DNA of 32,439 nt from Verrucomicrobiota bacterium (GCA_016871575.1 VHCW01000052.1:1-32439); one strand, 5' to 3'. Shown: positions 1 to 9,005, counted from the first letter of the stretch. Notes: generated by a model from the sequence alone, not told the origin. Numbers and translations are program-made.

Positions 1-2
1 AC

Positions 3-101
3 CCGTTCGAAAAAGTGCCTCTCTACGAGCTACTTGCGGAAACCGACTTCAGCCCTGTGGACACGCTAAACCACAACCAGTTGTTGCTGTGGACGTTATG
101 A
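3..101 (+). CDS. 3' end of an unidentified gene (partial)
   Basis: The window opens inside a reading frame that encodes 32 residues and stops with TGA at 99-101. The tail begins PFEKVPLYELLAETDF and ends HNQLLLWTL. Charged and hydrophobic residues alternate as in a real protein, while the other two forward frames give poor sequence. Some IS4-type transposases end in a short tail of the type NQL-hydrophobic-aromatic, so a transposase C-terminus is possible, but 32 residues cannot establish this. The downstream 108 bases carry no gene, only the likely promoter of the next operon. Confidence 0.35.
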   Translation, partial: PFEKVPLYELLAETDFSPVDTLNHNQLLLWTL

Positions 102-171
102 GCGGACACTCGTGACGTTTGCAGTCTTTTCTTTCGCTGTTCCCAGATGGCTTGCAAGCTTTGCGAAGGGC

Positions 172-200
172 GTGACGGGCGGCAATGGTTGCGCTAAGAT
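172..200 (+). promoter_or_regulatory. Candidate promoter of the exopolysaccharide operon
   Basis: A -35 box GTGACG (172-177) and a -10 box TAAGAT (195-200) are separated by 17 bp. Only nine bases lie between the -10 box and the ATG at 210, so the transcript would have almost no 5' leader, and no Shine-Dalgarno sequence is visible. The -35 box is weak (four of six to consensus); the call rests mainly on spacing and on the same layout at other genes in the window. Confidence 0.45.
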
Positions 201-209
201 GCGGCCACG

Positions 210-1991
210 ATGAATCGGCGATGGCAACTTGCATTTTGTCTGGCGGCGCTTTGCCTGTTGTACGGTTTTCATGTCGCGCTGAAAACCGGCAAGATTTTCG
301 CGAATCCCACGTGGGATTCGCGCGATGAGGTCGGCCAGTTCTGGAGCGAGTTCGCCTTTCAATACGGGTTCGCCAAGTTTTTCGCCGAACGCCCGGTCTC
401 GGATTGGGCGCAACTGGCGCGCGACCGTAACGTCCAGCATCCCGACGAGATCAACGACTGGGCCGAGTTCACTGTCGCGATGGAGGTGCCCGTCGGGGTG
501 TTGTATCGCTGGTTGAAACCGTCCGTGCCGTTTCACGTCTGGGTGGTTTGGTACGACTGCCTTGTGGGGAGCCTGACGTTGTTCGGATTGTTTCTGCTGG
601 CGCGGGCGCTGTGGCGGAACGATTTTGCCGGGCTGATGGCGGCGGTGTTCTACGCCGCGCTCTATCCGAGCTATGGACGGACGGTGAAGAACCTGTTTCT
701 CCGCGAGGATTTCGCGTTGCCGCTGATTGTGCTGGCGTTGTGGGCCACGGTGCGGATGTGGCAGGAGGAAAAATCTCCGCGATGGGAAGTGAGCGCGGCG
801 TTGTTATGGTTGGCGGCACTGGCAAGCTGGCATCTGACGCAGTTTGTGCTGGCCGTCGGTGTGGCGGCGACAGTGCTGGTGTATCTCGGTCGGGGCGAAA
901 CGCCGCGCCGGCCGTGGTTTGTCCTGACATTGCTGGCAGGAGCGTTGGCGGTGCCGGTGCTGCGGGTGAAACAATTTTATCTGTCGCCGACAATGTGCGT
1001 GTTGGTGGCATTGTCGATCGCGGTCTGGATCAACGGCGGACGGAAGAAGGCGACGATGGTGTTCGCCGCGTGGCTGGCGGTGTTGCTGGCGGCGGGCGCG
1101 TTGTGGCGGACATCGTACGGCGAGTATGCGCACGTCTATCAAATGTTTTTCTACAAGCTCCGGTTCCTCGGCGTAAAACCGGCGGAGCCGTCGCTGTTGC
1201 CGTGGGAGGCGCGATGCCTGTGGGAAGGCGCGTTCAACACGGCGGCGCTGGCGGATTTCTGGAGGCATTTGCTTTGGTGCGGGCCGTTGGCGGTCGTCGC
1301 GGCATGGAAGACTGGAAGAATGGAAGTATGGAAGATGGCATTCGTGGTGTTCGCGGTGTTGCTGGCGCCGCTGAGTTGGATGGTGGTGCGGTATTTCACG
1401 TTCCTCGCGCCAGCGGTGGCCGTGGTGGCAGCGGGCGTCGTGACGCGGGGGTTGGGTTGGAAACTAGCCGCGGGGGCGGCGGCGGTCTGGCAATTGGCAA
1501 TGTTGGATTGGCAACCGCTGGATCGAACACCGGTGCGGCCGGAAGTGTATCGCCCGGTGGTGGCTTGGTTGCGCGAGAATACCGAGACAAACGCGGTCGT
1601 GTTGTCGGGTGTGTCGGAGTCGCCGGTTTGGTGGGCGTTTACGGGGCGGCCGACGGTGCTGCATTCGAAGTTTGAGAACCAACGGATCCGGGAACGGTAT
1701 CGGGAGTTCTTGGCGGCGTTGTACGGGAGCGAGGCGGAACTGGCGGCGTTTGCCCGGAAGCACGGGGCGAAGTACTTCGTGTACGACCTGGGCAGTCTGG
1801 TGACCGGCCCCGACACGTGGCGGTACAAGGCGGACCGGTTGGGCGCATTGCCGTCGGATTGCGTGGCGCGTCGGATGGCGGAACGACCGGAGGAGTTGAA
1901 GGAATTCCGTCTGGAATTCCGTTCGGGCCGGTTTGCGGTGTTTCGGGTGTTGCAATCAGAGTGGCGGTCGTTTAGTGGAGAACAATCATGA
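210..1991 (+). CDS. GT-C fold membrane glycosyltransferase-like protein
   Basis: 593 residues, strongly hydrophobic over the first ~430 with about ten or more membrane segments, then a soluble C-terminal part of ~150 residues. After the first membrane helix (~7-24) a loop carries the acidic cluster DSRDE (36-40), the place where GT-C enzymes (PMT, STT3/PglB, ArnT types) carry metal- or substrate-binding acidic residues. The C-terminal stretch beginning VVAWLRENT and containing SPVWWAFTGRP resembles the periplasmic domain found after the membrane part in STT3-like and GT39-like proteins. It probably transfers a sugar from a polyprenyl-phosphate donor at the outer face of the inner membrane, which fits the exopolysaccharide genes that follow. 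Donor and acceptor cannot be told. It is the first gene of the operon and overlaps the next by four bases (ATGA at 1988-1991). Confidence 0.7.
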   Translation: MNRRWQLAFCLAALCLLYGFHVALKTGKIFANPTWDSRDEVGQFWSEFAFQYGFAKFFAERPVSDWAQLARDRNVQHPDEINDWAEFTVAMEVPVGVLYRWLKPSVPFHVWVVWYDCLVGSLTLFGLFLLARALWRNDFAGLMAAVFYAALYPSYGRTVKNLFLREDFALPLIVLALWATVRMWQEEKSPRWEVSAALLWLAALASWHLTQFVLAVGVAATVLVYLGRGETPRRPWFVLTLLAGALAVPVLRVKQFYLSPTMCVLVALSIAVWINGGRKKATMVFAAWLAVLLAAGALWRTSYGEYAHVYQMFFYKLRFLGVKPAEPSLLPWEARCLWEGAFNTAALADFWRHLLWCGPLAVVAAWKTGRMEVWKMAFVVFAVLLAPLSWMVVRYFTFLAPAVAVVAAGVVTRGLGWKLAAGAAAVWQLAMLDWQPLDRTPVRPEVYRPVVAWLRENTETNAVVLSGVSESPVWWAFTGRPTVLHSKFENQRIRERYREFLAALYGSEAELAAFARKHGAKYFVYDLGSLVTGPDTWRYKADRLGALPSDCVARRMAERPEELKEFRLEFRSGRFAVFRVLQSEWRSFSGEQS

Positions 1992-3301
1992 ACGGGACTT
2001 TCGCTGCTGCGGGTTCAAGATTCTTCCTCTGCTGGCTTGGGCTGGTCGTTGGGGTGGCGGTATTGGTGCGAGTTGGGTATGCGTGGAGTTTGGGTGCCCA
2101 GCCACCAACATGGGCGGATGAGTATGCACATGATGAGATTGCGTGGAAGCTGGTGGAAACGGGGCGTTACGAATCGTCGGCGTATCGGGCGGCGCCGTTT
2201 GTACCGTGGTGTATGGCAGCGGTGTATGCAGTGTTCGGACATGATTACCGGGCGGCGAGGATGTGTCAGGGGATTGCCGGCGGAGTCCTGTTGGTTCTGG
2301 CGATTATTGGGACCGGCTCGATTCTTTTCAATCGCGCCACGGGACTGTTGGCCGGAGTGGGAGTGGCGTTGTATCCCCAGTTAATATACTTCTCGGGAAT
2401 ATTTTATGCAGAACACATGTTTGCGGTCTTGCTGGGGATGATGGTGTTTTGTCTAGTGCGGTGGCAACAGGTGCAACGAAATGCGTGGTTAGTGGCAGGT
2501 GGTGTGTTGTTGGGGTTGTCAGCATTGTGCCGTCCAGTAGCGTTGGGGTTGGCTCCGTTTGTATTGGCGTATGTGGTGTGGAAGGCACCCGGTCCGCGGA
2601 GGTGGCGGAGTGTGTTGTTTTTTGTGTTGGCTGCGGGACTGGTAATAGCGCCATGGATAGCCCGAAATGCGGCAGTCTTTCGTCACTGTGTGGTGATATC
2701 GACGGGAAGCGGCATTCATCTCTGGCGGGGCAACAATGAGGTGTCGCGAGGAGATGCGGATGACCGGCACTTGATGCCTTTGGGGGATTTGTGGAAGGAA
2801 CGCGTTGCATGTTTGAAGGCTGCAGAACAGGAGGAAGCTTTCAAGCGTGTGAAGAGATTACATCTGGAAGTGGGTCAACTTGATGAAGTTGATGCAGATC
2901 GTCGCTTCGGTGCGGAAGGGCGTCGTTGGTTGCTGGCGCACCCGCAGGAGTTCTTCAAACAGAGTTGTCGGCGTTTGATTACCCTTTACTCGGCTTTCTC
3001 GAAAACGTTGACTCAGAATGACACCACAAATGCACGGAACAGGTTCATTGCCGCCATCAGTTTCTACCCGGTGCTGGGACTTGGTTTGATTGGCGCGGTG
3101 TTGGCTTGGCGTCGGACACGGGCAAGCTGGGTGGTGCATGCTGTGATTGTGGGACTGACGTTGGCTTATCTTCCCATGACCGCATGCACTCGTTTTCGCA
3201 TCCCGCTGGACAGCTTGTGGATCCTGTTGGCGAGTGTCACCGTTGTGGAGATGTGTCGTTGGGTCGGCGGCAGATTTGACTTGGGTAAACCGAATCATTA
3301 G
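1988..3301 (+). CDS. GT39-family (PMT_2-like) membrane glycosyltransferase
   Basis: 437 residues with roughly nine to eleven membrane segments. The first periplasmic loop has the GT39/PMT_2 signature: an Asp-Glu pair (D44-E45) followed by a Tyr, a helix ending in an Ala, and 'ETGRY' before the next membrane helix. The internal HLWRGNN motif (~240) is common in GT39 proteins that use polyprenyl-phosphate sugars. The likely role is addition of a sugar to a lipid-linked or exported glycan. The start ATG overlaps the stop of the upstream gene, and a GGAGA sequence 7 bases ahead of it (1977-1981) is a good ribosome site, in line with translational coupling. Base composition drops somewhat compared with neighbours (more T-rich, less codon bias), which may indicate a different history from the exosortase-EpsI genes. 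Confidence 0.8.
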   Translation: MNGTFAAAGSRFFLCWLGLVVGVAVLVRVGYAWSLGAQPPTWADEYAHDEIAWKLVETGRYESSAYRAAPFVPWCMAAVYAVFGHDYRAARMCQGIAGGVLLVLAIIGTGSILFNRATGLLAGVGVALYPQLIYFSGIFYAEHMFAVLLGMMVFCLVRWQQVQRNAWLVAGGVLLGLSALCRPVALGLAPFVLAYVVWKAPGPRRWRSVLFFVLAAGLVIAPWIARNAAVFRHCVVISTGSGIHLWRGNNEVSRGDADDRHLMPLGDLWKERVACLKAAEQEEAFKRVKRLHLEVGQLDEVDADRRFGAEGRRWLLAHPQEFFKQSCRRLITLYSAFSKTLTQNDTTNARNRFIAAISFYPVLGLGLIGAVLAWRRTRASWVVHAVIVGLTLAYLPMTACTRFRIPLDSLWILLASVTVVEMCRWVGGRFDLGKPNH

Positions 3302-3304
3302 AGT
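3276..3304 (+). promoter_or_regulatory. Possible internal promoter before the exosortase gene
   Basis: TTGACT (3276-3281), 17 bp, TAGAGT (3299-3304). It lies across the 3' end of the GT39 gene and would start a transcript about 20 bases ahead of the exosortase ATG at 3332. The 30-base gap here is the largest in the operon and AT-rich. There is no further evidence. Confidence 0.35.
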
Positions 3305-3331
3305 ACAAAATTAATAAGTACTTTGTGCCGC

Positions 3332-4285
3332 ATGAGCAAGATCCTGACGATGCTGTTCGCAAAGAGATCGCCCTCTTCCTTGAATTGGGTGGGGTACGCA
3401 TTGTGCGGGGCATTGATCGGATTCGTCTATCAGGCGTATTGGGGCCAACTCATCGGTCCCAGTATGACAACCTATCAATGGTTGATCGTGCACTGGAAGG
3501 ATATTTCGCACTATTCGCATGGTCCGTTGATTCCGTTGATCGCTGCGGGTCTGGTGTGGTGGAAGCGTCAGGAACTCACGGCGGTGGCGATCCGTCCGCA
3601 ATGGCGCGGACTGGAAGTGGTGGCGTTGGCAATGGCGCTCTATTACGCGGGGATCAAGGGAATTGAACCCAGAACGGTGGTGATCTCATTTGTGATGTTG
3701 CTGTATGGGTTGGTGTTGACGCTGGCGGGCCGGGAGGCGTTTCGAGTATTGTTCTTTCCGATATCGTTCTTGTTCCTGATGATCCCTTTGAACTTCCTGG
3801 AGGAACGCGTGGCCGTGCCGTTGCAGCATTTGATGGCCATCTGTTCGACGGCGGTTCTGAACGCTTTTGGGATCGCAACGCAACGGGTCGGCACGCAGAT
3901 GTACTCGCAGATGTTCCAGTTTCACGTGGACACGCCGTGCAGCGGCATCCAATCGCTGATGGCTTTGACGACGGTGACGGCGGCTTATGCGTACGTTACA
4001 CAACACAAGCAGTGGAAACGCTGGCTGCTGTTTCTGTCGGCGATTCCGCTGGCGGTGCTGGGAAACATGGCACGCGTGATTGTGGTGGCCATGGTGGCGC
4101 AAATCTACGGACAGAAACTGGCAATGGAACTGCACGACACGGTGGCGGGTTACATTGTGTTTGGCGTGGCGCTGGTGTTGATGGTGTTTTTCGGCTGGCT
4201 GTTGGAACTCCCGTACGGACGGCTGTGGAGCCACTCCGTCAAGCCGGTTGAACCGCAGAAAGACTTGTTGCGAGACATCCCATGA
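3332..4285 (+). CDS. Exosortase (EpsH/XrtA-type transpeptidase)
   Basis: 317 residues, about eight membrane helices. Exosortases process proteins with a C-terminal PEP-CTERM-like sorting signal at the inner membrane. The family triad is visible: Cys203 in TPCSGIQ, Arg248 in NMARVIVV and His268 in LHDTVAGY. The N-terminal YSHGPLIPL motif (~61-69) is also typical of the family. The start is taken at ATG 3332; a TTG at 3323 in frame would add three residues but has nothing to recommend it. No clear ribosome site is seen for either. The stop overlaps the ATG of the EpsI-like gene by four bases, the classic epsH-epsI arrangement of exosortase exopolysaccharide loci. No PEP-CTERM substrate is encoded in the window; substrates are usually scattered in the genome. 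Confidence 0.93.
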   Translation: MSKILTMLFAKRSPSSLNWVGYALCGALIGFVYQAYWGQLIGPSMTTYQWLIVHWKDISHYSHGPLIPLIAAGLVWWKRQELTAVAIRPQWRGLEVVALAMALYYAGIKGIEPRTVVISFVMLLYGLVLTLAGREAFRVLFFPISFLFLMIPLNFLEERVAVPLQHLMAICSTAVLNAFGIATQRVGTQMYSQMFQFHVDTPCSGIQSLMALTTVTAAYAYVTQHKQWKRWLLFLSAIPLAVLGNMARVIVVAMVAQIYGQKLAMELHDTVAGYIVFGVALVLMVFFGWLLELPYGRLWSHSVKPVEPQKDLLRDIP

Positions 4286-5037
4286 ATCCTCCCGCTCCAT
4301 CCAATCCGACTTCCGCCGCACCCGTCACGCGGGTGCTCGGCGTGAAACAGCTCGCGTTGATTGTCGTCATCCTGGGCGCGACGGTCCTGTTGACCTCGTT
4401 GACCTCCGACGTGACGAAAGTCTCCGAACCGGGCATCCTTCTTGTCAACGGCAAACTCCATCTGCCGGATACCGTTGGCGATTGGGCGGCCGGCCCCGCC
4501 GAGGGCTTGAGTGAAGCGGAGAGGCGCATTTTGCCGGCCGACACGGACGGCATCCGCCGCCGCTACAGCCGGGCCGGGAAAGGCGAGATCACCTGCTCGA
4601 TCGTCTTGTCGGGCCGCGACGTGACCAGCATTCACCGCCCCGAGCTTTGCCTGCCCGGCCAAGGTTGGAACATTGAGTGGGCACAAATCGAAACAATCCG
4701 CAGCCCCGCCGCGGAAGGGGGGGGACTGAAGGTCATGCGGATGAATGCGGCGCACACCGTCACGATGGCAGGCCCGAACCGGCCGGCGCGCGCCATTTTC
4801 ATCTACTGGTTTGTCGGCAAGGACCGCGTCACGCCCCACCACTGGCAACGGATTTTCTGGACGACCCGCGACCGCGTCCTGCGCAACCGGAACCACCGGT
4901 GGGCGTACCTGTTGATTGCCGCTCCCGTGCGTCCCGAAGAGACCGCCGAGGCGCTCGAACGCGCCAATGCGGACGCGATGCAGTTGCTCAGCGGGTTTGT
5001 GGAGCAATTGTATCCGGTGCTTCGTCCGCCGCCATGA
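4282..5037 (+). CDS. Exosortase-associated EpsI-like protein (DUF3485)
   Basis: 251 residues with one N-terminal membrane helix (~22-40) and a periplasmic domain. The diagnostic EpsI motif SIHRPELCLPGQGW (116-129) is present, with a conserved His118 and Cys123; a second conserved region follows, containing IYWFVGKDR and a downstream Arg-rich stretch. In other bacteria epsI is always near, or fused to, exosortase and takes part in exopolysaccharide or PEP-CTERM protein export; its exact chemistry is unknown. The His/Cys pair has suggested a processing role. Overlap with the exosortase (ATGA at 4282-4285) implies co-translation. Residues 10-20 before the helix are Pro/Ser/Ala-rich and probably unstructured. 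Confidence 0.9.
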   Translation: MNPPAPSNPTSAAPVTRVLGVKQLALIVVILGATVLLTSLTSDVTKVSEPGILLVNGKLHLPDTVGDWAAGPAEGLSEAERRILPADTDGIRRRYSRAGKGEITCSIVLSGRDVTSIHRPELCLPGQGWNIEWAQIETIRSPAAEGGGLKVMRMNAAHTVTMAGPNRPARAIFIYWFVGKDRVTPHHWQRIFWTTRDRVLRNRNHRWAYLLIAAPVRPEETAEALERANADAMQLLSGFVEQLYPVLRPPP

Positions 5038-5058
5038 ACTTTACCGTCATTCCGTGCC

Positions 5059-6450
5059 ATGCTCCAGCAACAACGCGATATTTACATTGATCTGCATCAG
5101 CTTCTGGATGCGCTGGTGATTGCATTTGTTTTTTGGGTTGCCCATGTCCTGCGCGAACAACTGGCGATTCAGTTTCCAGAGAACTTCGTCATGGTCGTTC
5201 CTTTCAGCCAATACAAATGGCTGTACCTGATCATCCTGCCGCTCTACCCGTTCCTCTTGAACGCAAACGGGTTTTACTCGCGTCCGTTCCATGTGCCCCT
5301 CCCGCAGACCTTGTGGATTCTCTCCAAGAGCGCCTCCATCTGCGCGTTGATTGTCATCGTGGCGATGTATTTCCTGAGCCTGACCATGCTCAGCCGCGGG
5401 TTTATCGTCTTGTTCGCCTTCTTCAGCGTGGCTGCGCTCGCCGCCAAGGACATGCTGCTGCGCGCCTATCTTCGCTCCCGCGTGGGGACAACCATTTCCA
5501 CAAGACCGGTGCTGCTGGTCGGCTCGCCGGAGCGGAACGCGGAATTTGAAAAACTGCTGACGGAACGCCCCGAATGGGGCATGACGGTTGTTGGGAAGCT
5601 CGATGCCACGCGGGAATCGCTCCGCAAACTGCCGGCCTTGCTCCATCGCCAGCCGATCGGCTGCGTCATTTTCAACGTCGGCCGCACCTATTTCGACGAC
5701 GTGCAGACGGCCATCCTCGCCTGTGAAACCGAAGGCGTCGAGACCTGGCTGGTGGCCGATTTCGTCCGCACCGCCATCGCCCGCGTCGCCATCGCCGATT
5801 TTCACGGCAAACCGATCCTCGTCTTCCGCACGGCGCCCGACGTCTCCTGGCAACTGGTCACCAAACGTGTGATGGACATCATCGGCGCCGTGCTGGGGTT
5901 GCTGGTCATCGGCCCGTTGGTCATGCTGCCCACGATGTTGGCCATCCGCCTCACGTCGCCGGGACCGGTGTTGTTCCGCCAAAAACGCAGCGGCCTCCAC
6001 GGACGGCTGTTCACCATGTACAAGTTCCGCTCCATGACCAACAACGCCGAAATGCTCCGCGCCGAACTGGAGGCGTTCAACGAAATGACCGGTCCCGTCT
6101 TCAAAATCGCCAACGATCCCCGCGTCACGCGCGTCGGCCGGTTCATCCGCACGACCAGCATTGACGAGTTGCCCCAGCTCTGGAACATCCTGAAGGGCGA
6201 CATGAGCCTCGTCGGCCCGCGCCCCCCCATCCCCAGCGAAGTCGAGAAATATGACACGTGGCACCGCCGCCGTCTCTCCATGCGGCCCGGTTTGACTTGC
6301 TTGTGGCAAGTCAGCGGACGCAACCGGATCGGGTTCGACCAGTGGATGAAACTCGACCTCCAATACATTGACACATGGTCGGTCTGGCTCGACCTGAAAA
6401 TCCTCGCGCGCACGGTTCCCGTCGTTTTCAGCGGCTTCGGCGCGCACTGA
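5059..6450 (+). CDS. Polyprenyl-phosphate sugar phosphotransferase (WbaP/EpsB-like)
   Basis: 463 residues. Four N-terminal membrane helices (~14-31, 53-69, 88-108, 112-130) are followed by a Rossmann-like domain (~149-250, starting VLLVGS), one further hydrophobic segment (~277-297) and the bacterial sugar transferase domain. That domain shows KFRSM (322-326), [10 protein letters not shown] (369-378), VGPRPP (from 385) and [13 protein letters not shown], all hallmarks of enzymes that move a sugar-1-phosphate from a nucleotide sugar to undecaprenyl phosphate. This is the initiating step of exopolysaccharide assembly on the cytoplasmic face. The architecture matches the 'exopolysaccharide biosynthesis polyprenyl glycosylphosphotransferase' family. 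The sugar transferred (glucose or galactose are usual) cannot be read from sequence. Confidence 0.93.
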   Translation: MLQQQRDIYIDLHQLLDALVIAFVFWVAHVLREQLAIQFPENFVMVVPFSQYKWLYLIILPLYPFLLNANGFYSRPFHVPLPQTLWILSKSASICALIVIVAMYFLSLTMLSRGFIVLFAFFSVAALAAKDMLLRAYLRSRVGTTISTRPVLLVGSPERNAEFEKLLTERPEWGMTVVGKLDATRESLRKLPALLHRQPIGCVIFNVGRTYFDDVQTAILACETEGVETWLVADFVRTAIARVAIADFHGKPILVFRTAPDVSWQLVTKRVMDIIGAVLGLLVIGPLVMLPTMLAIRLTSPGPVLFRQKRSGLHGRLFTMYKFRSMTNNAEMLRAELEAFNEMTGPVFKIANDPRVTRVGRFIRTTSIDELPQLWNILKGDMSLVGPRPPIPSEVEKYDTWHRRRLSMRPGLTCLWQVSGRNRIGFDQWMKLDLQYIDTWSVWLDLKILARTVPVVFSGFGAH

Positions 6451-6456
6451 TTTCTT

Positions 6457-7407
6457 ATGACAACCAAAACCAAAACCCCCGTCAGCGTCATCACCGGCGG
6501 CGCCGGTTTCCTCGGCTCACACCTTTGCGACCGTCTCCTCGCCGAGGGACACCGCGTCGTCGCGCTGGACAATCTCCTCACCGGCAGCACCGACAACATT
6601 GCCCACCTCGCCGGCGAACCGCGGTTCACCTTCATCAAGCACAACGTCACCCAGTACCTGTACCTGCCCGGCCGCGTGGATTACGTGTTTCATTTCGCCT
6701 CGCCGGCCAGCCCGATTGATTACCTGGAGTTGCCGATCCAGACGCTCAAAGTCGGCTCGCTCGGCACGCTCAACTGCCTCGGCCTCGCCAAGGCAAAAAA
6801 CGCCACCTTCCTGTTGGCCTCCACGAGCGAATGTTACGGCGACCCGCTGGAGCATCCACAAAAGGAAACCTACTGGGGCAACGTCAATCCCATCGGCCCG
6901 CGCGGCGTCTATGACGAGGCGAAACGCTTTGCCGAGGCGATGACCATGGCCTACCACCGCTATCACGGCGTTGACACCAAGATCGTCCGCATCTTCAATA
7001 CCTACGGCCCGCGCATGAGATTGCGCGACGGACGGGTGGTGCCCGCCTTCATCAGCCAGGCGCTCAAGGGAAAACCGCTGACCGTTTTCGGCAACGGCTC
7101 GCAAACCCGGAGTTTCTGTTACGTCAGCGACGAGATAGACGGCATCTGGCGGCTCTCGCAAGCGAACTATCACGAGCCAGTCAACATCGGCAATCCGACC
7201 GAGTTCACCATCCTCGAATTCGCCGAGCTGGTCCGCCGGCTTCTCAACAGCAAATCGCGCATCGTCCGCAAACCGTTGCCCGTGGACGACCCGAAACAAC
7301 GCCGGCCCGACATCACGTTGGCGAAAAAACTTCTCGGCTGGCAGCCAGGAGTGGACCTCGAAACCGGCCTGCGCCGCACCATCGAGTATTTCCGCAACAA
7401 AGTATAG
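6457..7407 (+). CDS. uxs: UDP-glucuronate decarboxylase (UDP-xylose synthase)
   Basis: 316 residues, extended short-chain dehydrogenase fold. The NAD-binding loop GGAGFLG is at 14-20, STSE at 122-125, and the catalytic Tyr152-x3-Lys156 in VYDEAK. The stretches [12 protein letters not shown]-like ([12 protein letters not shown], 139-150), FHFASPASP and [10 protein letters not shown] distinguish UDP-glucuronate decarboxylases from UDP-galactose 4-epimerases and dTDP-glucose dehydratases. The product, UDP-xylose, is a donor for the glycosyltransferases of this operon, so the polymer may contain xylose; this is an inference. Some bacterial homologues are annotated only as NAD-dependent epimerases, so a different UDP-uronate activity is the main alternative. 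It is the last operon gene, six bases after the sugar transferase, and it converges on the next gene with 12 bases between stops. Confidence 0.88.
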   Translation: MTTKTKTPVSVITGGAGFLGSHLCDRLLAEGHRVVALDNLLTGSTDNIAHLAGEPRFTFIKHNVTQYLYLPGRVDYVFHFASPASPIDYLELPIQTLKVGSLGTLNCLGLAKAKNATFLLASTSECYGDPLEHPQKETYWGNVNPIGPRGVYDEAKRFAEAMTMAYHRYHGVDTKIVRIFNTYGPRMRLRDGRVVPAFISQALKGKPLTVFGNGSQTRSFCYVSDEIDGIWRLSQANYHEPVNIGNPTEFTILEFAELVRRLLNSKSRIVRKPLPVDDPKQRRPDITLAKKLLGWQPGVDLETGLRRTIEYFRNKV

Positions 7408-7419
7408 CCGCGGCGCCGG

Positions 7420-8298
7420 TTACTTCGCCAACTCCGCGCAGGTGGCGTGGAAGAACTTCACGCACTGGGCGATTTCAGGCACGGAGTTGTCCCAGTTGTG
7501 CTCGTACTCGACGCAGAACGCGCCCTTGAATCCTTGCCGCTTCAACTCCTGCATCACACCCTTGGTGTTGCCAACGCCGGTGCCCCACGGCACATCGTGC
7601 GCCTTGGGCGCCTTGTCGTTGAGGTCCTTGAAATGCAGCGCAATGACGCGCCCTTTGAGTTTCTTGATGCACTCGACCGGGTCCAGCCCCGAACGAATCC
7701 AATGCCCGGTGTCCGCGCACGCGCCCAACAGCGGGCTGCGCCCCTTGACGGCGGCCAACACGGTTTCCGGGTCCCAGTAGAACGACGGCTTCGGATGATT
7801 GTGGATGGCGACCTTGATGTTGTATTCCTTCGCCAGTTTCTCGACGACGTCCATCACCTTCGGCAGGTTCTCCATCTTCTTGCCGGTCTCCGGCTCGGCG
7901 ACGAGCACATCAATGCCGAACTTCTTGGCCGCCTCGAAAATCTTCCGGCTCTCCGCTTCATCGGCCGTCGGCTTGACGACGCCCATGTTGACGAACTTCG
8001 GGTGGATGCCTTTCGCTTTCATCCGCGCCTGGATGGCGGCAAAATCCGCGTCGGAAAGCGTCGGCGTCGGGACCCGCGTGAGTTTGCCGTCCACCATCAT
8101 GCCCACGCCGCCGGAGACGCTCATGTGCTTCGCGCCGGTCTCGGCGGTCTTGTCAATGGCGTCGAAGATGGTGAAATTCTTGAACGTGTAGGAATGGACG
8201 GCCACCGTCCAGCCGAGCTTGTCGGCGGCGGTTTTCTTCTGGGCCATCGCCCACGGGGCGAGCAACACGACAACGGCGAGAATGAGTAATTTTTTCAT
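7420..8298 (-). CDS. Secreted sugar phosphate isomerase/epimerase-like TIM barrel protein
   Basis: 292 residues with a clear signal peptide (MKKLLILAVVVLLAPWAMA, cleavage near 19). The mature part is an AP-endonuclease-2/xylose-isomerase-like TIM barrel: conserved metal-site stretches are IHNHP (His after the fifth strand), CADTGHW, IALHFKDLN and CVEYEHNWDNS. Proteins of this kind in Verrucomicrobia and Planctomycetes are periplasmic and often accompany oxidoreductases that act on sugars or inositols, but no such partner is next door, so substrate and reaction remain open. The ATG at 8298 is preceded by a -10 box only nine bases away and by no ribosome site, so it is probably read from a near-leaderless mRNA. 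Confidence 0.85.
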   Translation of the reverse strand: MKKLLILAVVVLLAPWAMAQKKTAADKLGWTVAVHSYTFKNFTIFDAIDKTAETGAKHMSVSGGVGMMVDGKLTRVPTPTLSDADFAAIQARMKAKGIHPKFVNMGVVKPTADEAESRKIFEAAKKFGIDVLVAEPETGKKMENLPKVMDVVEKLAKEYNIKVAIHNHPKPSFYWDPETVLAAVKGRSPLLGACADTGHWIRSGLDPVECIKKLKGRVIALHFKDLNDKAPKAHDVPWGTGVGNTKGVMQELKRQGFKGAFCVEYEHNWDNSVPEIAQCVKFFHATCAELAK

Positions 8299-8307
8299 GG
8301 TGCAGGA

Positions 8308-8359
8308 CTCTTACTACTCTTGCGTAAGAATTGCAACGCTTCTCCGTTTCCGGTACTCT
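8308..8359. promoter_or_regulatory. Divergent promoter with one shared palindromic -35 box
   Basis: TTGCAA at 8331-8336 is its own reverse complement. Rightwards it is followed after 17 bp by TACTCT (8354-8359), seven bases before the thiE GTG at 8367. Leftwards, on the minus strand, it is followed after 17 bp by TAAGAG (8308-8313), nine bases before the ATG at 8298. Both promoters have ideal spacing and would give leaderless or almost leaderless mRNAs. Two polymerases could not occupy the shared hexamer together, so the two genes should compete for initiation. Confidence 0.65.
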
Positions 8360-8366
8360 GTGCCCC

Positions 8367-9005
8367 GTGCATAAACGTCCCATCACAGAATGCCGGTTGT
8401 ACGGTTTCGTTGACACCGCCTATCTCGCCAAGCGTGACCCGGCGGAAGTCGCCCGCCAGCTCATTGCCGGCGGTGTGGACATCATCCAGGTCCGCGCCAA
8501 GAAGGAAAACCATTCCAAGCTCGTTGCGATCGGCTCGGCCGTCGTTCAAGCCGCGCGGGAATCGCCGGTGCCCGTCATCATCAATGATGACATCGAGGCC
8601 GCCATCAAGACCGGCGCTGATGGCGTGCACCTCGGTCAGGAGGACTGGGCAAAACTTCCGCGCGCCGAGCGGTGCCAACGCCTGATGAAACTGGATGTTG
8701 TCGGCCTGAGCACCCACTCGCTCCAACAGGCCATCGAGGCCGAGCGCGACGGCGCCAGCTACATCGGTGTCGGCCCCCTGCACGCGACGGGAACAAAACC
8801 CGGCCGCGCGCCCGTTGGCCTGACGTTGGTTCATCAAGTGGCCGCGCGCGTGCACGTGCCGTTTTTCGCCATCGGCGGCGTCACGCTGGAGAACCTCAAC
8901 AACGTCCTGATCGCCGGCGCGAAGCGCATTGCGGTGGTCTCCGCCATCCTGAAAGCGCCCGACGTCACGAAAGCCGCGGCCGCGTTTAAGGAACGATTGG
9001 CATGA
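8367..9005 (+). CDS. thiE: Thiamine-phosphate synthase
   Basis: 212 residues from the GTG at 8367. The TIM-barrel enzyme joins hydroxymethylpyrimidine diphosphate and thiazole phosphate to make thiamine phosphate. Visible family motifs are IIQVRAKKE (diphosphate-binding Lys/Arg), [23 protein letters not shown], the [13 protein letters not shown] loop and FFAIGGV near the end. An in-frame TTG at 8331 would add 12 residues, but that TTG is the first half of the apparent -35 box, and the GTG sits exactly where the transcript should begin, so the shorter form is preferred. No TPP riboswitch can fit between promoter and start. The gene overlaps the release-factor-like gene by four bases (9002-9005). 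Confidence 0.88.
   Translation: MHKRPITECRLYGFVDTAYLAKRDPAEVARQLIAGGVDIIQVRAKKENHSKLVAIGSAVVQAARESPVPVIINDDIEAAIKTGADGVHLGQEDWAKLPRAERCQRLMKLDVVGLSTHSLQQAIEAERDGASYIGVGPLHATGTKPGRAPVGLTLVHQVAARVHVPFFAIGGVTLENLNNVLIAGAKRIAVVSAILKAPDVTKAAAAFKERLA

Noticed and set aside
5047-6447. Long open frame antisense to the sugar transferase gene (466 codons)
   Set aside because: It lies entirely opposite a well-supported gene, follows the GC-rich third-position pattern of that gene and has no family motif.
8299-8366. TPP riboswitch ahead of thiE
   Set aside because: The intergenic space is too short and filled by the divergent promoter; no CTGAGA or ACCTGA-type motifs.
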